Source of the DNA: JAFDYH01 sp049840875
GTDB taxonomy: Bacteria; Bacteroidota; Bacteroidia; Chitinophagales; Chitinophagaceae
DNA length: 64,000 nucleotides
Assembly (NCBI GenBank): GCA_049840875.1
Contig: JASGJE010000020.1
Span: 1-64,000 of the forward strand
Direction of reading: 5' to 3'
Under the pieces are notes generated by a model. The model had not been told where the DNA came from and ran no database searches. It saw only the letters and a list, made by a program, of their open reading frames with translations. The position numbers were made by a program, and so were the translations under genes. Below, piece after piece: positions 17,242 through 26,355 of this stretch. Numbering within the stretch: position 1 is the first letter of the stretch; the number at the start of each line of letters is the position of its first letter.

Positions 17242-18140
17242 AAAATTTAATCTCCAGCCTTATTGTAGTTTGCCTGCTGGCATGCTCTTCTGCAAAAAAT
17301 AGTATGAGTAACGTAGCGATACAATTACCGGATTTTGATAAAGAAGGTCATCGTGGCTGTCGTGGCCTGATGCCCGAAAATACAATCCCGGCTATGTTGC
17401 ATGCACTGGAAATTGGTGTAACGACGCTTGAAATGGATGCCTGCATTACAAAAGACAGAAAGGTCATCATTTCGCATGATCCCTATTTTAATCATGAGAT
17501 TACAACCAAATCAGACGGAAGTTTTATTGATGCAAATGAAGAGAAAGAGTATAAGTTATACGGAATGACTTATGCAGAGACGCAGCAGTACGATGTTGGG
17601 TTGAAATTCTATGAACGATTTCCTAAGCAACAAAAAATAGCTGTACATAAACCATTATTGTCTGATCTTATCGATAGCGTGAAAAAATATGCGACGCAAC
17701 ATAAGACGCCGCTTCCTTTTTTTAATATAGAGACAAAGACACAACCTTCAACAGACAACGTATTTCATCCCGGCCCCGAAGAATTTGTCGATTTATTAAT
17801 GTATGTTATTATTGAAGAGAAGATAGAGCCGTATGTGATAATACAATCTTTCGATTTCAGAACGCTTCGGTATCTGCACACAAAATATCCAACCATAAGA
17901 ACAGCAATGCTGATTGATGATTCGAATAAGAGTGGATTAGTCACCCAGATAAATGATCTTGGATTTACACCAACCATTTATAGCCCTGCATACCAGTTGG
18001 TCAATACAGCATTGGTAAACCAATGCAAGGATGAAGGAATGAAAATAATTCCCTGGACGGTGAACGATAAATCGAAGATAGAAGAACTGAAACAGATGGG
18101 TGTAGATGGAATAATATCGGATTACCCGGATCTGTTTTAG
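17238..18140 (+). CDS. Glycerophosphodiester phosphodiesterase, lipoprotein
   Basis: A 300-residue GDPD-family enzyme with a lipoprotein signal (LLACSSAKN, Cys near 16). The catalytic motif GHRGCRGLMPENT near residues 37-49 gives the first histidine and the ENT acid; EMDACITKD and VIISHDPYF give the metal ligands and second histidine. The end, GVDGIISDYPDLF, is typical. The reaction releases an alcohol and glycerol-3-phosphate from glycerophosphodiesters. It would act in the periplasm. It overlaps the paiB-like gene by 4 bases. Confidence 0.9.
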   Translation: MKNLISSLIVVCLLACSSAKNSMSNVAIQLPDFDKEGHRGCRGLMPENTIPAMLHALEIGVTTLEMDACITKDRKVIISHDPYFNHEITTKSDGSFIDANEEKEYKLYGMTYAETQQYDVGLKFYERFPKQQKIAVHKPLLSDLIDSVKKYATQHKTPLPFFNIETKTQPSTDNVFHPGPEEFVDLLMYVIIEEKIEPYVIIQSFDFRTLRYLHTKYPTIRTAMLIDDSNKSGLVTQINDLGFTPTIYSPAYQLVNTALVNQCKDEGMKIIPWTVNDKSKIEELKQMGVDGIISDYPDLF

Positions 18141-18212
18141 TACAATGAAAGTCATCCCCGCTGAATGATCCGATTTTGAATCATCTCAAATCTTTCCTTT
18201 CTTATTTCCGGT

Positions 18213-18220
18213 TACATTTG
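18213..18220 (+). promoter_or_regulatory. -7 promoter element (TACATTTG) for the SDR gene
   Basis: TACATTTG matches TAnnTTTG and lies 18 bases before the ATG at 18239. Confidence 0.5.
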
Positions 18221-18238
18221 CTGATAAATAACTAAGCA

Positions 18239-19024
18239 ATGAATCTTTCATTGAAAGGGAAAACCGCCGTCATCTGCGGTAGTACACAAGGTATCGGTTT
18301 GTCTGTGGCGAAAGAGCTGGCACAGAATGGCGCAAACTGTATTTTACTGGCAAGGAATAAAGAAGTGTTATTGAAAACGGTTATTGGATTGCCAAACCTG
18401 TTTAATCAAAAACACAGTTATTATGTCGCTGATTTTGCAAACACGACCGAAGTAAAAAAAGTAATCGAGACGATTGTAAAATCCACGAAGGTTCATGTCT
18501 TGATTAATAATACCGGTGGTCCACCAGCAGGAATGATTTCAGAAGCTTCAGAAGCAGCTTTTCTTCAGGCATATAATCAACATCTCATCAATAATCATAT
18601 TCTTGCACAAGCGGTAATACCTTCAATGAAAGAAGAATTGTATGGCCGCATTATCAATATTATTTCAACTTCTGTAAGAGTACCAATCGATAATCTTGGA
18701 GTATCAAATACCACCCGTGCAGCAGTCGCTTCATGGGCAAAAACATTGTCAAATGAAGTTGGCCGATTCAATATAACGGTAAACAGTGTATTACCGGGAT
18801 TAACAAAAACGCAGCGGCTTGATAGTTTAATCGAAACGAGTGCATCGAAAGCAGGTCTTACTAAAGCAGACGTATCAAAATCAATGGAAGCTTCAATACC
18901 AATGAAACGTTTTGGTAAAGCGGAAGAAATAGCAAATGTCGTAGCATTTCTGGCTTCGCCTGCTGCTTCCTATGTAAATGGTATTACAATCCCTGTTGAT
19001 GGTGGCAAGACAGGAACGATTTAG
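18239..19024 (+). CDS. Short-chain dehydrogenase/reductase-like protein without the usual Tyr-Lys pair
   Basis: A 261-residue Rossmann protein: AVICGSTQGIGLSVAKEL binds the nucleotide, LINNTGGPPAGM is the NNAG-like motif, and NGITIPVDGGKTGTI ends the chain. The catalytic Ser is present (IISTSV) but the YxxxK site reads GVSNTTRAAVASWAKTLS, so the tyrosine and lysine are replaced by Ser-Asn-Thr-Thr-Arg. A known SDR subgroup shares this SN..R pattern. Activity is therefore uncertain. It lies 41 bases upstream of kynU on the same strand; co-transcription is possible but a function in kynurenine metabolism is not shown. Confidence 0.85.
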   Translation: MNLSLKGKTAVICGSTQGIGLSVAKELAQNGANCILLARNKEVLLKTVIGLPNLFNQKHSYYVADFANTTEVKKVIETIVKSTKVHVLINNTGGPPAGMISEASEAAFLQAYNQHLINNHILAQAVIPSMKEELYGRIINIISTSVRVPIDNLGVSNTTRAAVASWAKTLSNEVGRFNITVNSVLPGLTKTQRLDSLIETSASKAGLTKADVSKSMEASIPMKRFGKAEEIANVVAFLASPAASYVNGITIPVDGGKTGTI

Positions 19025-19064
19025 AACCACGATTTTCTGGATTTTTAAGGATTAAAAAGAAAAA
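19022..19064. repeat. Degenerate copy of the 'tctgaaccgtgattttt' repeat
   Basis: The sequence from GAACCACGATTTTCTGGATT through GGATTAAAAAG resembles the repeat found four times between 57.5 and 60.8 kb. It begins at the stop codon of the SDR gene and reaches the start of kynU. Confidence 0.55.
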
Positions 19065-19065
19065 G

Positions 19066-20349
19066 ATGGTATTTGAAGATTCAATAGAATTTGCTCGTCG
19101 TCTTGATTCAGATGATCCGCTGAAATCATTCAGAGATGAATTTATTATCCCGACAATTGATGGGAAAGAGCAAATTTATTTCCTGGGCAATTCACTTGGT
19201 CTTCAGCCAAAGAAAACAGAATTGGCAATTAAAGAAGTATTGGGCCAATGGGCAGACTATGGCGTTGAAGGTTTTTTCAAAGGCGATAAACCATGGCTCT
19301 ATTCACATAATGATTTGGTGAAACCGCTTGCATCTATTGTTGGCGCTTTGCCGAATGAAGTCGTTGTGATGAACCAGCTCACAGTCAACCTTCATTTAAT
19401 GCTGGTTAGTTTTTATAACCCTGTTGGTAAACGCAATAAGATCATTTGCGAAGCAAAGGCTTTTCCAAGTGATCAGTATATGTTTGAAACACATGTACGC
19501 CATCATGGATTGAAACCGGAAGATGTTATTATCGAAGTACATCCTGAAGAAAGTGCACATACAGTACAAACCAGTGATATTTTAAGAGTAATAGAGCAAC
19601 ACAAAGATGAAACGGCATTGGTGTTATTCAGCGGCATTAATTATTACAGCGGTCAACGATTTGATACAGCTGCAATTACAGATGCTGCACACAAAGCCGG
19701 TGCTATAGCAGGATTTGATCTTGCACATGCAGCAGGAAATATTGATCTTCATTTGCATGAATGGAATGTTGACTTTGCCTGCTGGTGCAGTTATAAATAT
19801 TTGAACTCCGGCCCCGGTGCTATTGGAGGGGTGTTTATTCATGAAAGACATCATCAGAATGAATCGTTACCTCGATTTGCAGGGTGGTGGGGATATGATC
19901 AGGCAACGCGGTTTAAAATGGAAAAAGGGTTTAAGCCAATGCGCGGCGCAGAAGGTTGGCAATTGAGCACACCTTCTTTTATCCTTTACGCATCACATCA
20001 AACCGCATTGGAAATATTCCAGCGGGCCGGCTGGGATAACATAAAAAATAAACGTGAGTTGTTGAACCAGTATCTATGGTTTCACCTGAAGTTGATCAAT
20101 GATGCGGTGTCAGATAAAATTATCGAATTTATAACGCCGACGGATGAACGTAAACGAGGATGCCAGGTGTCAATGCTGATGCTTGAAAAAGGGCGTGAAA
20201 TATTTGATAGACTTGAAAAGAATGGAGTAATGGTTGACTGGCGGGAACCAAATGTAATCAGGCTGGCGCCTGTGCCTCTTTATAATACATTTGAAGAAGT
20301 GTGGCGATTTGCAGATGTTTTAAAAAGATTGATAACAAGGAATAGATAG
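19066..20349 (+). CDS. kynU: Kynureninase
   Basis: A 427-residue PLP enzyme cleaving L-kynurenine (and 3-hydroxykynurenine) to anthranilate (or 3-hydroxyanthranilate) and alanine. Family marks: YFLGNSLGLQPK near the start, GFFKGDKPW, AFPSDQYMFETH, FDLAHAAGN with the PLP aspartate, the Schiff-base lysine in CWCSYKYLNSGPG, and the substrate motif RFAGWWGYD. Length is normal for the family. No other tryptophan-catabolism gene lies in the window. It is cytoplasmic and may be co-transcribed with the upstream SDR-like gene. Confidence 0.95.
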   Translation: MVFEDSIEFARRLDSDDPLKSFRDEFIIPTIDGKEQIYFLGNSLGLQPKKTELAIKEVLGQWADYGVEGFFKGDKPWLYSHNDLVKPLASIVGALPNEVVVMNQLTVNLHLMLVSFYNPVGKRNKIICEAKAFPSDQYMFETHVRHHGLKPEDVIIEVHPEESAHTVQTSDILRVIEQHKDETALVLFSGINYYSGQRFDTAAITDAAHKAGAIAGFDLAHAAGNIDLHLHEWNVDFACWCSYKYLNSGPGAIGGVFIHERHHQNESLPRFAGWWGYDQATRFKMEKGFKPMRGAEGWQLSTPSFILYASHQTALEIFQRAGWDNIKNKRELLNQYLWFHLKLINDAVSDKIIEFITPTDERKRGCQVSMLMLEKGREIFDRLEKNGVMVDWREPNVIRLAPVPLYNTFEEVWRFADVLKRLITRNR

Positions 20350-20353
20350 GTAT

Positions 20354-20414
20354 CAGACCTCGCAAATTTTCAACATTGCGACACTTAAAAAGATCAAAAA
20401 ACCACTGAGGTCTG
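20354..20414. repeat. Degenerate 'cagacctcgcaggt' dyad repeat
   Basis: CAGACCTC (20354-20361) is the exact complement of GAGGTCTG (20407-20414), with a weaker inner arm between. The style matches a dyad I recall as frequent in Bacteroidota intergenic regions. It follows the kynU stop and could act as a terminator. Confidence 0.5.
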
Positions 20415-20483
20415 TTTCCAAACCGGTATAGTTATTTCAGGACACTATAGATCTTTCGCATCACCAGTTCACGTTGATTTTTT

Positions 20484-20491
20484 TATCTTTG
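20484..20491 (+). promoter_or_regulatory. -7 promoter element (TATCTTTG) for pyrF
   Basis: TATCTTTG fits TAnnTTTG and ends 5 bases before the pyrF ATG at 20497. The transcript would be nearly leaderless. Confidence 0.55.
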
Positions 20492-20496
20492 CGCCA

Positions 20497-21324
20497 ATGA
20501 CAAGGCTGCAACTCGTTGAACAAATCCGCAAGAAGAAATCTTATCTCTGTATCGGACTGGACACAGACATTACAAAAATCCCGAAGCATCTTTTAAGTGA
20601 GCCCGATCCCGTCTTTGCATTCAATAAAGCAATCATCGACGCAACGCAAGACCTCTGTGTCAGTTATAAAATCAATACCGCGTTTTATGAAGCAATGGGA
20701 GTGAGAGGATGGGAGATACTGGAAAAGACTGTTCATTACATTTCATCAGATCATTTTAAAATTGCCGACGCAAAGCGAGGTGATATCGGCAATACATCCC
20801 TGCAATATGCGAAGGCGTTCTTCGATGCGTTGCCGTTTGATTCAATAACTGTTGCACCGTACATGGGGAAGGATAGTGTTCAGCCCTTTTTGAGTTACCC
20901 TGGCAAATGGGCTATCGTACTTGGTTTAACATCGAATAAAGGCGCAAATGATTTTGAATTGCAAAAGATGGCTGGTAAAAGTGGAGAGAATGATTCAGTG
21001 TTACTCTATCAAAAAGTTCTGACCACCGTTGCTGACTGGGGCAATACTGACAACCTGATGTTTGTTATCGGCGCTACACAGGCTGAAGAGTTTGTCAGTA
21101 TCAGAAAATTAACTCCTGATCATTTTTTCCTTGTTCCCGGCGTAGGCGCACAAGGTGGTAGTTTGAAAGAAATTTCAGAAAAGGCGATGAATAAAGATTG
21201 CGGTATTCTTGTAAACGTAAGCCGTGCAATCATTTTTGCATCTGATAAACAAGATTTTGCTGCAGAGGCCAGGAAAGCAGCGCAGCAATACCAGCAGGAG
21301 ATGGCTGGTTATTTAGCGTTTTGA
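20497..21324 (+). CDS. pyrF: Orotidine 5'-phosphate decarboxylase (type 2)
   Basis: A 275-residue enzyme of the last step of UMP synthesis, OMP to UMP plus CO2. The catalytic Asp-Lys-Asp set is in KIADAKRGDIGNT; CIGLDTDI near the start, and FFLVPGVGAQGG in the phosphate-binding loop support it. The length and the DAKRGDIG form place it in the longer PyrF group found in Bacteroidota, Actinobacteria and Myxococcota. Cytoplasmic. Confidence 0.95.
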   Translation: MTRLQLVEQIRKKKSYLCIGLDTDITKIPKHLLSEPDPVFAFNKAIIDATQDLCVSYKINTAFYEAMGVRGWEILEKTVHYISSDHFKIADAKRGDIGNTSLQYAKAFFDALPFDSITVAPYMGKDSVQPFLSYPGKWAIVLGLTSNKGANDFELQKMAGKSGENDSVLLYQKVLTTVADWGNTDNLMFVIGATQAEEFVSIRKLTPDHFFLVPGVGAQGGSLKEISEKAMNKDCGILVNVSRAIIFASDKQDFAAEARKAAQQYQQEMAGYLAF

Positions 21325-21371
21325 TGACAATTTTTTAAAATGCCGGTGCGTTATCATGGCTAAAGTAGTCA

Positions 21372-21908
21372 ATGCGCCGTATCCTTTTTGTCACTATAAT
21401 TATTTCTCTTACTCTTTTCTCCTGCAAAAAATCTGATGTTGCTGATAATAACTCCAATTCAGGCAGCAACAACAATAATAATAACAATAGTAGTTCGGGT
21501 GATGTTGTTTACAATGTGAACAAAGCGACATTATTGCAATTAGTCAACGATGTACGAACTAAAGGCTGCACTTGCGGTACTACGGTAATGCCACCTGTTG
21601 GCACAGTGGTGTGGAATGATCAATTGGGAAAGGCTGCTTATGATCATAGTGTTGATATGTACACAAATAATTATTTTAGTCACACCGGGCAGAATGGTTC
21701 AGATCCGGGACAAAGAATTACTGCAGCAGGCTACATGTGGACCGCCTATGGAGAAAACATCGCAAGTGGATATACCAACGAACAGGCGGTGATGAATGGA
21801 TGGCTTGGAAGCGAAGGTCATTGTAAAAATATCATGGGTGCTAACTACAAGGATATGGGTGTTGGACGTGATGGCAATTTGTGGACGCAAGAGTTTGGTT
21901 CTAAATAA
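21372..21908 (+). CDS. CAP-domain (SCP/PR1-like) lipoprotein
   Basis: A 178-residue protein with a lipoprotein signal (LTLFSCKKSD), an Asn/Ser-rich linker with a run of nine asparagines broken once, and a CAP domain: LLQLVNDVRTKGCTC, AAYDHSVDMYTNNYFSHTG, GENIASGYTNEQAVMNGWL, SEGHCKNIMGANYKDMGVG. The His and Glu of the cavity are present. Bacterial CAP proteins are secreted, with unclear roles. The Asn run is encoded by AAC/AAT repeats at about 21468-21488, a likely slippage site. Confidence 0.85.
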   Translation: MRRILFVTIIISLTLFSCKKSDVADNNSNSGSNNNNNNNSSSGDVVYNVNKATLLQLVNDVRTKGCTCGTTVMPPVGTVVWNDQLGKAAYDHSVDMYTNNYFSHTGQNGSDPGQRITAAGYMWTAYGENIASGYTNEQAVMNGWLGSEGHCKNIMGANYKDMGVGRDGNLWTQEFGSK

Positions 21909-21913
21909 TTTTT

Positions 21914-22207
21914 TTATTTTTCCCAGAATGGTTTTCTGCTGATATGAAAAATTCGATAAACAATTACCATTTGCGAATCGTCATCTACGTAATAGTGAAT
22001 CAAATAAGGAAATGTTTGGACCAATGTACATCTGATATTGTCATATCTGATACTTCCTGTCTTCGGCGTTATAGCTAAACGTTCGAATCTCTCATTTACA
22101 CAATCAATGAATTTATGGCCAAGGTCCGTTAGCTGTTCATTATACCATATAAAAGCTTCATTTAAATCTTCAATAGCCGATGGCGACAGTTTAACGGTAT
22201 AAGACAT
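21914..22207 (-). CDS. ParE/RelE-family toxin
   Basis: A 97-residue protein with the plasmid-stabilisation toxin pattern: VKLSPSAIEDLNEAFIWYNEQ at the N-terminus, FERLAITPKTGSIRYDNIRCTLVQTFPYLIHYYVDD, then VYRIFHISRKPFWE. ParE members poison gyrase and RelE members cut mRNA; the target here is not known. It lies 9 bases downstream of the small antitoxin-like gene on the same strand, the usual order. Confidence 0.85.
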   Translation of the reverse strand: MSYTVKLSPSAIEDLNEAFIWYNEQLTDLGHKFIDCVNERFERLAITPKTGSIRYDNIRCTLVQTFPYLIHYYVDDDSQMVIVYRIFHISRKPFWEK

Positions 22208-22216
22208 GCATTTCTA

Positions 22217-22432
22217 CTATCTCTTAAATTGAAGTTTTGCTTTTTCCCAGTCAACTAAGATAGAAGGATTGGTTTCTACTTTCTTTTTTTCAATTCTTAC
22301 AAGTTCTTTTTGCCAATCAGGAATTTCAATATCTTCCTCCCGAAGCAACTCAACAGCCTCCATTTTCTGCAGATCTTCAATTACCGCTGTTGCGTATTCT
22401 TTTTTTATACGGACGTAGAAGACTTCGTTCAT
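22217..22432 (-). CDS. Putative antitoxin of the ParE/RelE-type pair
   Basis: A 71-residue acidic/basic protein (VRIKKEYATAVIEDLQKM, then IPDWQKELVRIEKKK) with an N-terminal strand, a helix and a long C-terminal tail. Small addiction-module antitoxins in Bacteroidota look like this, with IPEWQ.EEV.RRL as the typical tail near residues 38-48. The position directly upstream of a ParE-like toxin supports the call. Expected to bind the toxin and repress the operon. Confidence 0.75.
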   Translation of the reverse strand: MNEVFYVRIKKEYATAVIEDLQKMEAVELLREEDIEIPDWQKELVRIEKKKVETNPSILVDWEKAKLQFKR

Positions 22433-22463
22433 TGGAAAGTTATTTACAACTAAAATTACTATT

Positions 22464-22892
22464 TTATTTTTTCATTTCTGGCTTTCCCGGCTTGAAGCTT
22501 CCGATCGCCGCAGTCCACCAGGAACGTATCTCATAATTCAATCTTCCCGAAGCAATAGCAGGATCAGTCTTTAATATCTTTTCTAAATCATCTTTGGTTT
22601 TACATCCCTCTGCGGATGCATCGAAGATGAAAATTCCCTGCCAGGCTCCATCATCGCCAAATGGTCCCGCAACTTTCAACTTCCCCTCGTAATATAATCG
22701 ATGAATATTCGCCATATGGCCGTCCTGAATTTTGGCAGCAAAACTTGAATCCTGCGTCCTGTTATTCCCCTCTGTTAATAATACAAACCAATATTGCTGA
22801 ATCTGGTCTTCAGGTTTGGTTTCTTTTTTCTGACAGTAAGCGTATTGCAACGAAAGCAGAAGTATAGCCACAGCGGCAAAAGCTCTTTTCAT
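22464..22892 (-). CDS. Secreted YCII-related protein
   Basis: A protein of about 142 residues started at the ATG complementary to 22890-22892, giving the signal peptide MKRAFAAVAILLLSLQYAYC. The mature part has YWFVLLTEG, GHMANIHRLYYEGKLKVAGPFGDDGAWQGIFIF, a YCII-like fold with the expected His and Gly-Pro-Phe. It resembles the DGPF proteins at 13.8-14.5 kb but is exported. Function unknown. Confidence 0.75.
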   Translation of the reverse strand: MKRAFAAVAILLLSLQYAYCQKKETKPEDQIQQYWFVLLTEGNNRTQDSSFAAKIQDGHMANIHRLYYEGKLKVAGPFGDDGAWQGIFIFDASAEGCKTKDDLEKILKTDPAIASGRLNYEIRSWWTAAIGSFKPGKPEMKK

Positions 22893-23043
22893 ACCGGAAA
22901 TTTTTATCAAGATATAGTTTATAATCGCTTACAAAAATAAAAACAGATAAAGCCGGAAGGAGATACTATGAAGACTGATTAATGGGCGACTAATTTTTAA
23001 ACTTCGTTTTGTTTTTATGGTTACATTTTACCCCATCACCCAT

Positions 23044-23051
23044 TATCTTTG
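23044..23051 (+). promoter_or_regulatory. -7 promoter element (TATCTTTG) for lysC
   Basis: TATCTTTG fits TAnnTTTG and lies 46 bases before the lysC ATG, giving a leader of about 40 bases. I saw no leader peptide or riboswitch in it. Confidence 0.55.
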
Positions 23052-23097
23052 CAGGCCTTAAAGAAATAACCTATCAAAATAATAGAATATTGCTGTT

Positions 23098-24417
23098 ATG
23101 AAAATCATGAAATTCGGTGGTACGAGTGTAGGTAAACCAGAGCGTATGCATCATATTGCCGGCTTGGTGACGAAAGAAGTTGAGCCTACTATTGTTGTTT
23201 TATCTGCGTTATCCGGTACAACAAATACCCTTGTTGAAATCGGTGACAATATTGCTAAAGGTGACCGGAACGCTGCCAAAGCAACGATCGACAAACTCGA
23301 AGCGCATTATCATGATTTTATATCAAAACTTGTAAACAAACCTGCATCTGTTGATAAAGCAAAGGCAATTATAGCAGAGCATTTTGAGTTTCTCAATATC
23401 ATTCTTCGTATTTCATTCAGCGAAGCTTTAAGTAAGGATATACTGGCACAAGGCGAATTGTTGTCTACAAAATTATTCAGTGTTTACCTTGAAGAGCAAG
23501 GAATCGATCATTTGTTGCTTCCGGCCCTTGAATTTATGAGCATTGATGCAAATGATGAGCCGCAGATCGGAAGTATAAAAGTCCGGTTGACACAATTATT
23601 AAAAGAGCATAGTTTAAAAAAACTATTTATTACGCAGGGATACATTTGCCGCAATGCGAGAGGTGAGGTAGATAATCTGAAACGTGGTGGTAGTGATTAT
23701 ACGGCATCGTTGGTTGCTGCGGCAATCGAAGCTTCTGTATGTGAAATATGGACTGATATAGACGGCATGCATAATAACGATCCGCGTATCGTGAATAAAA
23801 CAGTTCCTGTTGAGCAATTAAGCTTTGATGAGGCGGCAGAATTGGCTTACTTCGGCGCAAAGATTTTGCATCCTGCTTCTATCTGGCCGGCACAGACATA
23901 TAAAATACCCGTAAAATTGTTGAACACCATGCAGCCGGAAGCAAAGGGCACGTTGATTGTGCAGGAGGCCGGCAGTGTTGGTGTAAAGGCAGTTGCTGCA
24001 AAAGATAACATCATTGCCATCCGTATCAAAAGCAGCCGCATGTTATTAGCGTACGGCTTTCTGAGAAAGATATTCGAAGTGTTTGAAAAATATCGCACAC
24101 CTGTCGATATGGTTACCACATCAGAAGTTGCAGTATCATTAACTATTGATAGTACTGCCAATCTTAAAAGCATTATTAAAGAACTGGAACCATTTGGTAC
24201 TGTGGAGATCGATGAAAACCAAACGATCATTTCTGTAGTCGGCAATGAGATAGCGCAAACGTCAAAAATTGTCCGGAAGCTATTCGAATCTATTGTAAAC
24301 ATTCCGATCCGTATGGTATCATACGGTGGCAGCCCACATAATATTTCTTTATTGATTCCTGCAGAATATAAAACACAGATATTACAGCAATTGAACAAAG
24401 GCATGTTTGGTTTATAA
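23098..24417 (+). CDS. lysC: Aspartate kinase
   Basis: A 439-residue monofunctional aspartokinase, first step of lysine, threonine and methionine synthesis. MKIMKFGGTSVGKPERM is the classic start; LKRGGSDYTASLVAAAI and CEIWTDIDGMHNNDPRIV form the active site; LSFDEAAELAYFGAKILHP is the family signature. Two ACT-like domains follow from about residue 300 (PVDMVTTSEVAVSLTID, ISVVGNEIAQ), where end-product amino acids bind. Cytoplasmic. Confidence 0.95.
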   Translation: MKIMKFGGTSVGKPERMHHIAGLVTKEVEPTIVVLSALSGTTNTLVEIGDNIAKGDRNAAKATIDKLEAHYHDFISKLVNKPASVDKAKAIIAEHFEFLNIILRISFSEALSKDILAQGELLSTKLFSVYLEEQGIDHLLLPALEFMSIDANDEPQIGSIKVRLTQLLKEHSLKKLFITQGYICRNARGEVDNLKRGGSDYTASLVAAAIEASVCEIWTDIDGMHNNDPRIVNKTVPVEQLSFDEAAELAYFGAKILHPASIWPAQTYKIPVKLLNTMQPEAKGTLIVQEAGSVGVKAVAAKDNIIAIRIKSSRMLLAYGFLRKIFEVFEKYRTPVDMVTTSEVAVSLTIDSTANLKSIIKELEPFGTVEIDENQTIISVVGNEIAQTSKIVRKLFESIVNIPIRMVSYGGSPHNISLLIPAEYKTQILQQLNKGMFGL

Positions 24418-24688
24418 AAAAGATGCCACTTGTTTTGTTTTTAAAGAGAAATAAGATTGCTTTGATTTAATAATCGTGGCTGATCGCGTGTCATGATTAC
24501 CAAATCTTCTGCCACTTTTGTGATACTATTATTCACTTAATCTCTTATTAGTGAATTAATGTGAACATTCTAAGCTCCCGTTATTTTACCTCGTACAATT
24601 CCTATTAATAAATGAAAATATTAATATTTATTATACGTTTTATCGAGTAAGCATTTTATACTATTAGCTTTACGTATAATTCTCAACT

Positions 24689-25525
24689 ATGAAAACCCAA
24701 CGTGTCATTGATGTATTGTTGTTGTCGGCATTGATATGCCTGGGTTCGTGCAAAAAGGATACGAAAGAAAACACTCTCCAGCCGTTAGGGCAATTAACTA
24801 CCACCGCTCGACTTTCCTTTACAGATAACCAGATTAATGAAGGTATTGCCACTGCTCTGGATGCGGCGGATGGTACGGAAGATGGTAGTTCGGATATCCG
24901 CCCCGTAAATTGCGCCGATATTGTTTTAAATAGTTATCTCAAGACAATTACCATCGATTTTGGCGGTGGTTGCGTGAATCCTATAACGGGAAGACTGAGA
25001 AGCGGAAGAATAACGGTAGGATATAACGGCGATACCTACACGACATCTACAGAACGTACCATCAGTTTTGAAAATTTCAGATTCGAAGATACTTTGTCAA
25101 TGAACGGAACATTTACCCAAAGCAATATTACCCGTGGCAATAACAAGGTCAACTTTTCATTGAGCACTACAGATTTTGTATTTGGGTTTCCTGGTGGCCG
25201 AACGCAAAATCTTTCTGGCTATAACCGCAATTTTATTGTTGATCTCGGAAAGGATACACGGGATATCTCTGATAATATCGTTACGGTGTCAGGTGATATG
25301 AATGGTGTAAATGAAGAAGGAGAACCTTATAGTGTTACTATTACCAACCCGGTTGTATTCAATGGCGCTTGTGCTGCAGGGCATATTTTTTACCCTGTGA
25401 GCGGTGCATATGATGTGAGAGTTGGCGGCAAATCAAAATTCAACGTATCCTGGGGAAATGGGAATTGTGATAAGCTGGTTACAATTTCTTATCCTGGAAA
25501 TACTATTGATGTAGCGTTGAAATAG
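24689..25525 (+). CDS. Putative lipoprotein of unknown function
   Basis: A 278-residue protein with a lipoprotein signal (LICLGSCKKDTKE, Cys near 22). The mature part is Gly-, Asp- and Thr-rich with beta-strand character (TITIDFGGGCVNPITGRL, RTISFENFRFEDTLSMNG, KFNVSWGNGNCDKLVTISY). It resembles adhesin-like or surface lipoproteins seen widely in Bacteroidota, without a named domain I can assign. Two further Cys pairs may form disulfides. The 271 bases upstream contain nothing I can identify except AT-rich sequence. Confidence 0.7.
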   Translation: MKTQRVIDVLLLSALICLGSCKKDTKENTLQPLGQLTTTARLSFTDNQINEGIATALDAADGTEDGSSDIRPVNCADIVLNSYLKTITIDFGGGCVNPITGRLRSGRITVGYNGDTYTTSTERTISFENFRFEDTLSMNGTFTQSNITRGNNKVNFSLSTTDFVFGFPGGRTQNLSGYNRNFIVDLGKDTRDISDNIVTVSGDMNGVNEEGEPYSVTITNPVVFNGACAAGHIFYPVSGAYDVRVGGKSKFNVSWGNGNCDKLVTISYPGNTIDVALK

Positions 25526-25547
25526 ACCATCAAACATAAACCACCGG

Positions 25548-25571
25548 GCCGGCTGATAACCGGCTTTTTTT
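25548..25571. terminator. Rho-independent terminator between convergent genes
   Basis: GCCGG (25548-25552) pairs with CCGGC (25560-25564) and is followed by seven T on the plus strand. It ends the upstream lipoprotein gene and touches the stop of rpiA. Confidence 0.7.
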
Positions 25572-26250
25572 ATTTGCTGATAACTTGTACCGATCCATCC
25601 GCTTTACCAAGTATTACTTCATTGGCCATATTTATAAACAGACCATTTTCTACCACGCCGGGAATTGTGTTTAATTGCACATTTAAACCAACTGCATCCT
25701 GTATTTCACCGAAATGACAATCGAGAATATAATGACCATGATCTGTGATGAAAGGCTTATTGCTTTTTTCCCGTAAAACAATCTCGATGGGATACAACTG
25801 ACGGATATGCCGAAGCGTTTGTTGCCAGCCATACGGAATTACTTCAACCGGCAATGGAAAGCGACCAAGCTGATTTACAAATTTGTGTTCATCTGCGATT
25901 ATCACAAGTTTGTCTGATGCCGCAGCTACCATTTTTTCCTGGAGTAATGCCCCTCCACCGCCTTTTATTAACTGAAGATTTTTATCTGCTTCATCTGCTC
26001 CGTCAATGGTGATTGCGATCCGGTCGACTTCGTTCAAGTCAGTAATGGTTATTCCCAATTCGCCAGCAAGTTTCGCTGTTTGCTGCGAGGTAACGACAGA
26101 TTGGATTTGTAAACCCTCTTTCACTTTTTTTGCAAGCGCCTGTATGAAGTAATACACCGTAGTGCCCGTGCCAATGCCAATTACCCATCCGGGTTGAACA
26201 AATCTCAGTGCATATTCTCCCGCTACGCGTTTCATATCATCTGCTGGCAT
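25570..26250 (-). CDS. rpiA: Ribose-5-phosphate isomerase A
   Basis: A 226-residue enzyme interconverting ribose 5-phosphate and ribulose 5-phosphate in the pentose phosphate pathway. Motifs: VIGIGTGTTVYYFIQAL binds phosphate, TIDGADEADKNLQLIKGGGGALLQEK carries the catalytic and substrate residues, and IADEHKFV, LPVEVIPYGW follow. Length is normal. rpe, which acts next to it in the same pathway, is at 48302-48949, not linked. Confidence 0.95.
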   Translation of the reverse strand: MPADDMKRVAGEYALRFVQPGWVIGIGTGTTVYYFIQALAKKVKEGLQIQSVVTSQQTAKLAGELGITITDLNEVDRIAITIDGADEADKNLQLIKGGGGALLQEKMVAAASDKLVIIADEHKFVNQLGRFPLPVEVIPYGWQQTLRHIRQLYPIEIVLREKSNKPFITDHGHYILDCHFGEIQDAVGLNVQLNTIPGVVENGLFINMANEVILGKADGSVQVISK

Positions 26251-26355
26251 AATCGTTATTTTAATGCTGAAAATAAATCATTTTTGTTTTTCACTATTCG
26301 CTTCTATAAGGTTCTGATAACTCACTTTAGTAAATTGCTTTTAAATTATTCATGC

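Noticed and set aside
21468..21488. AAC/AAT run in the CAP-domain gene as a phase-variation switch
   Set aside because: The repeat is in trinucleotides, so changes would keep the frame; it only varies a linker length.
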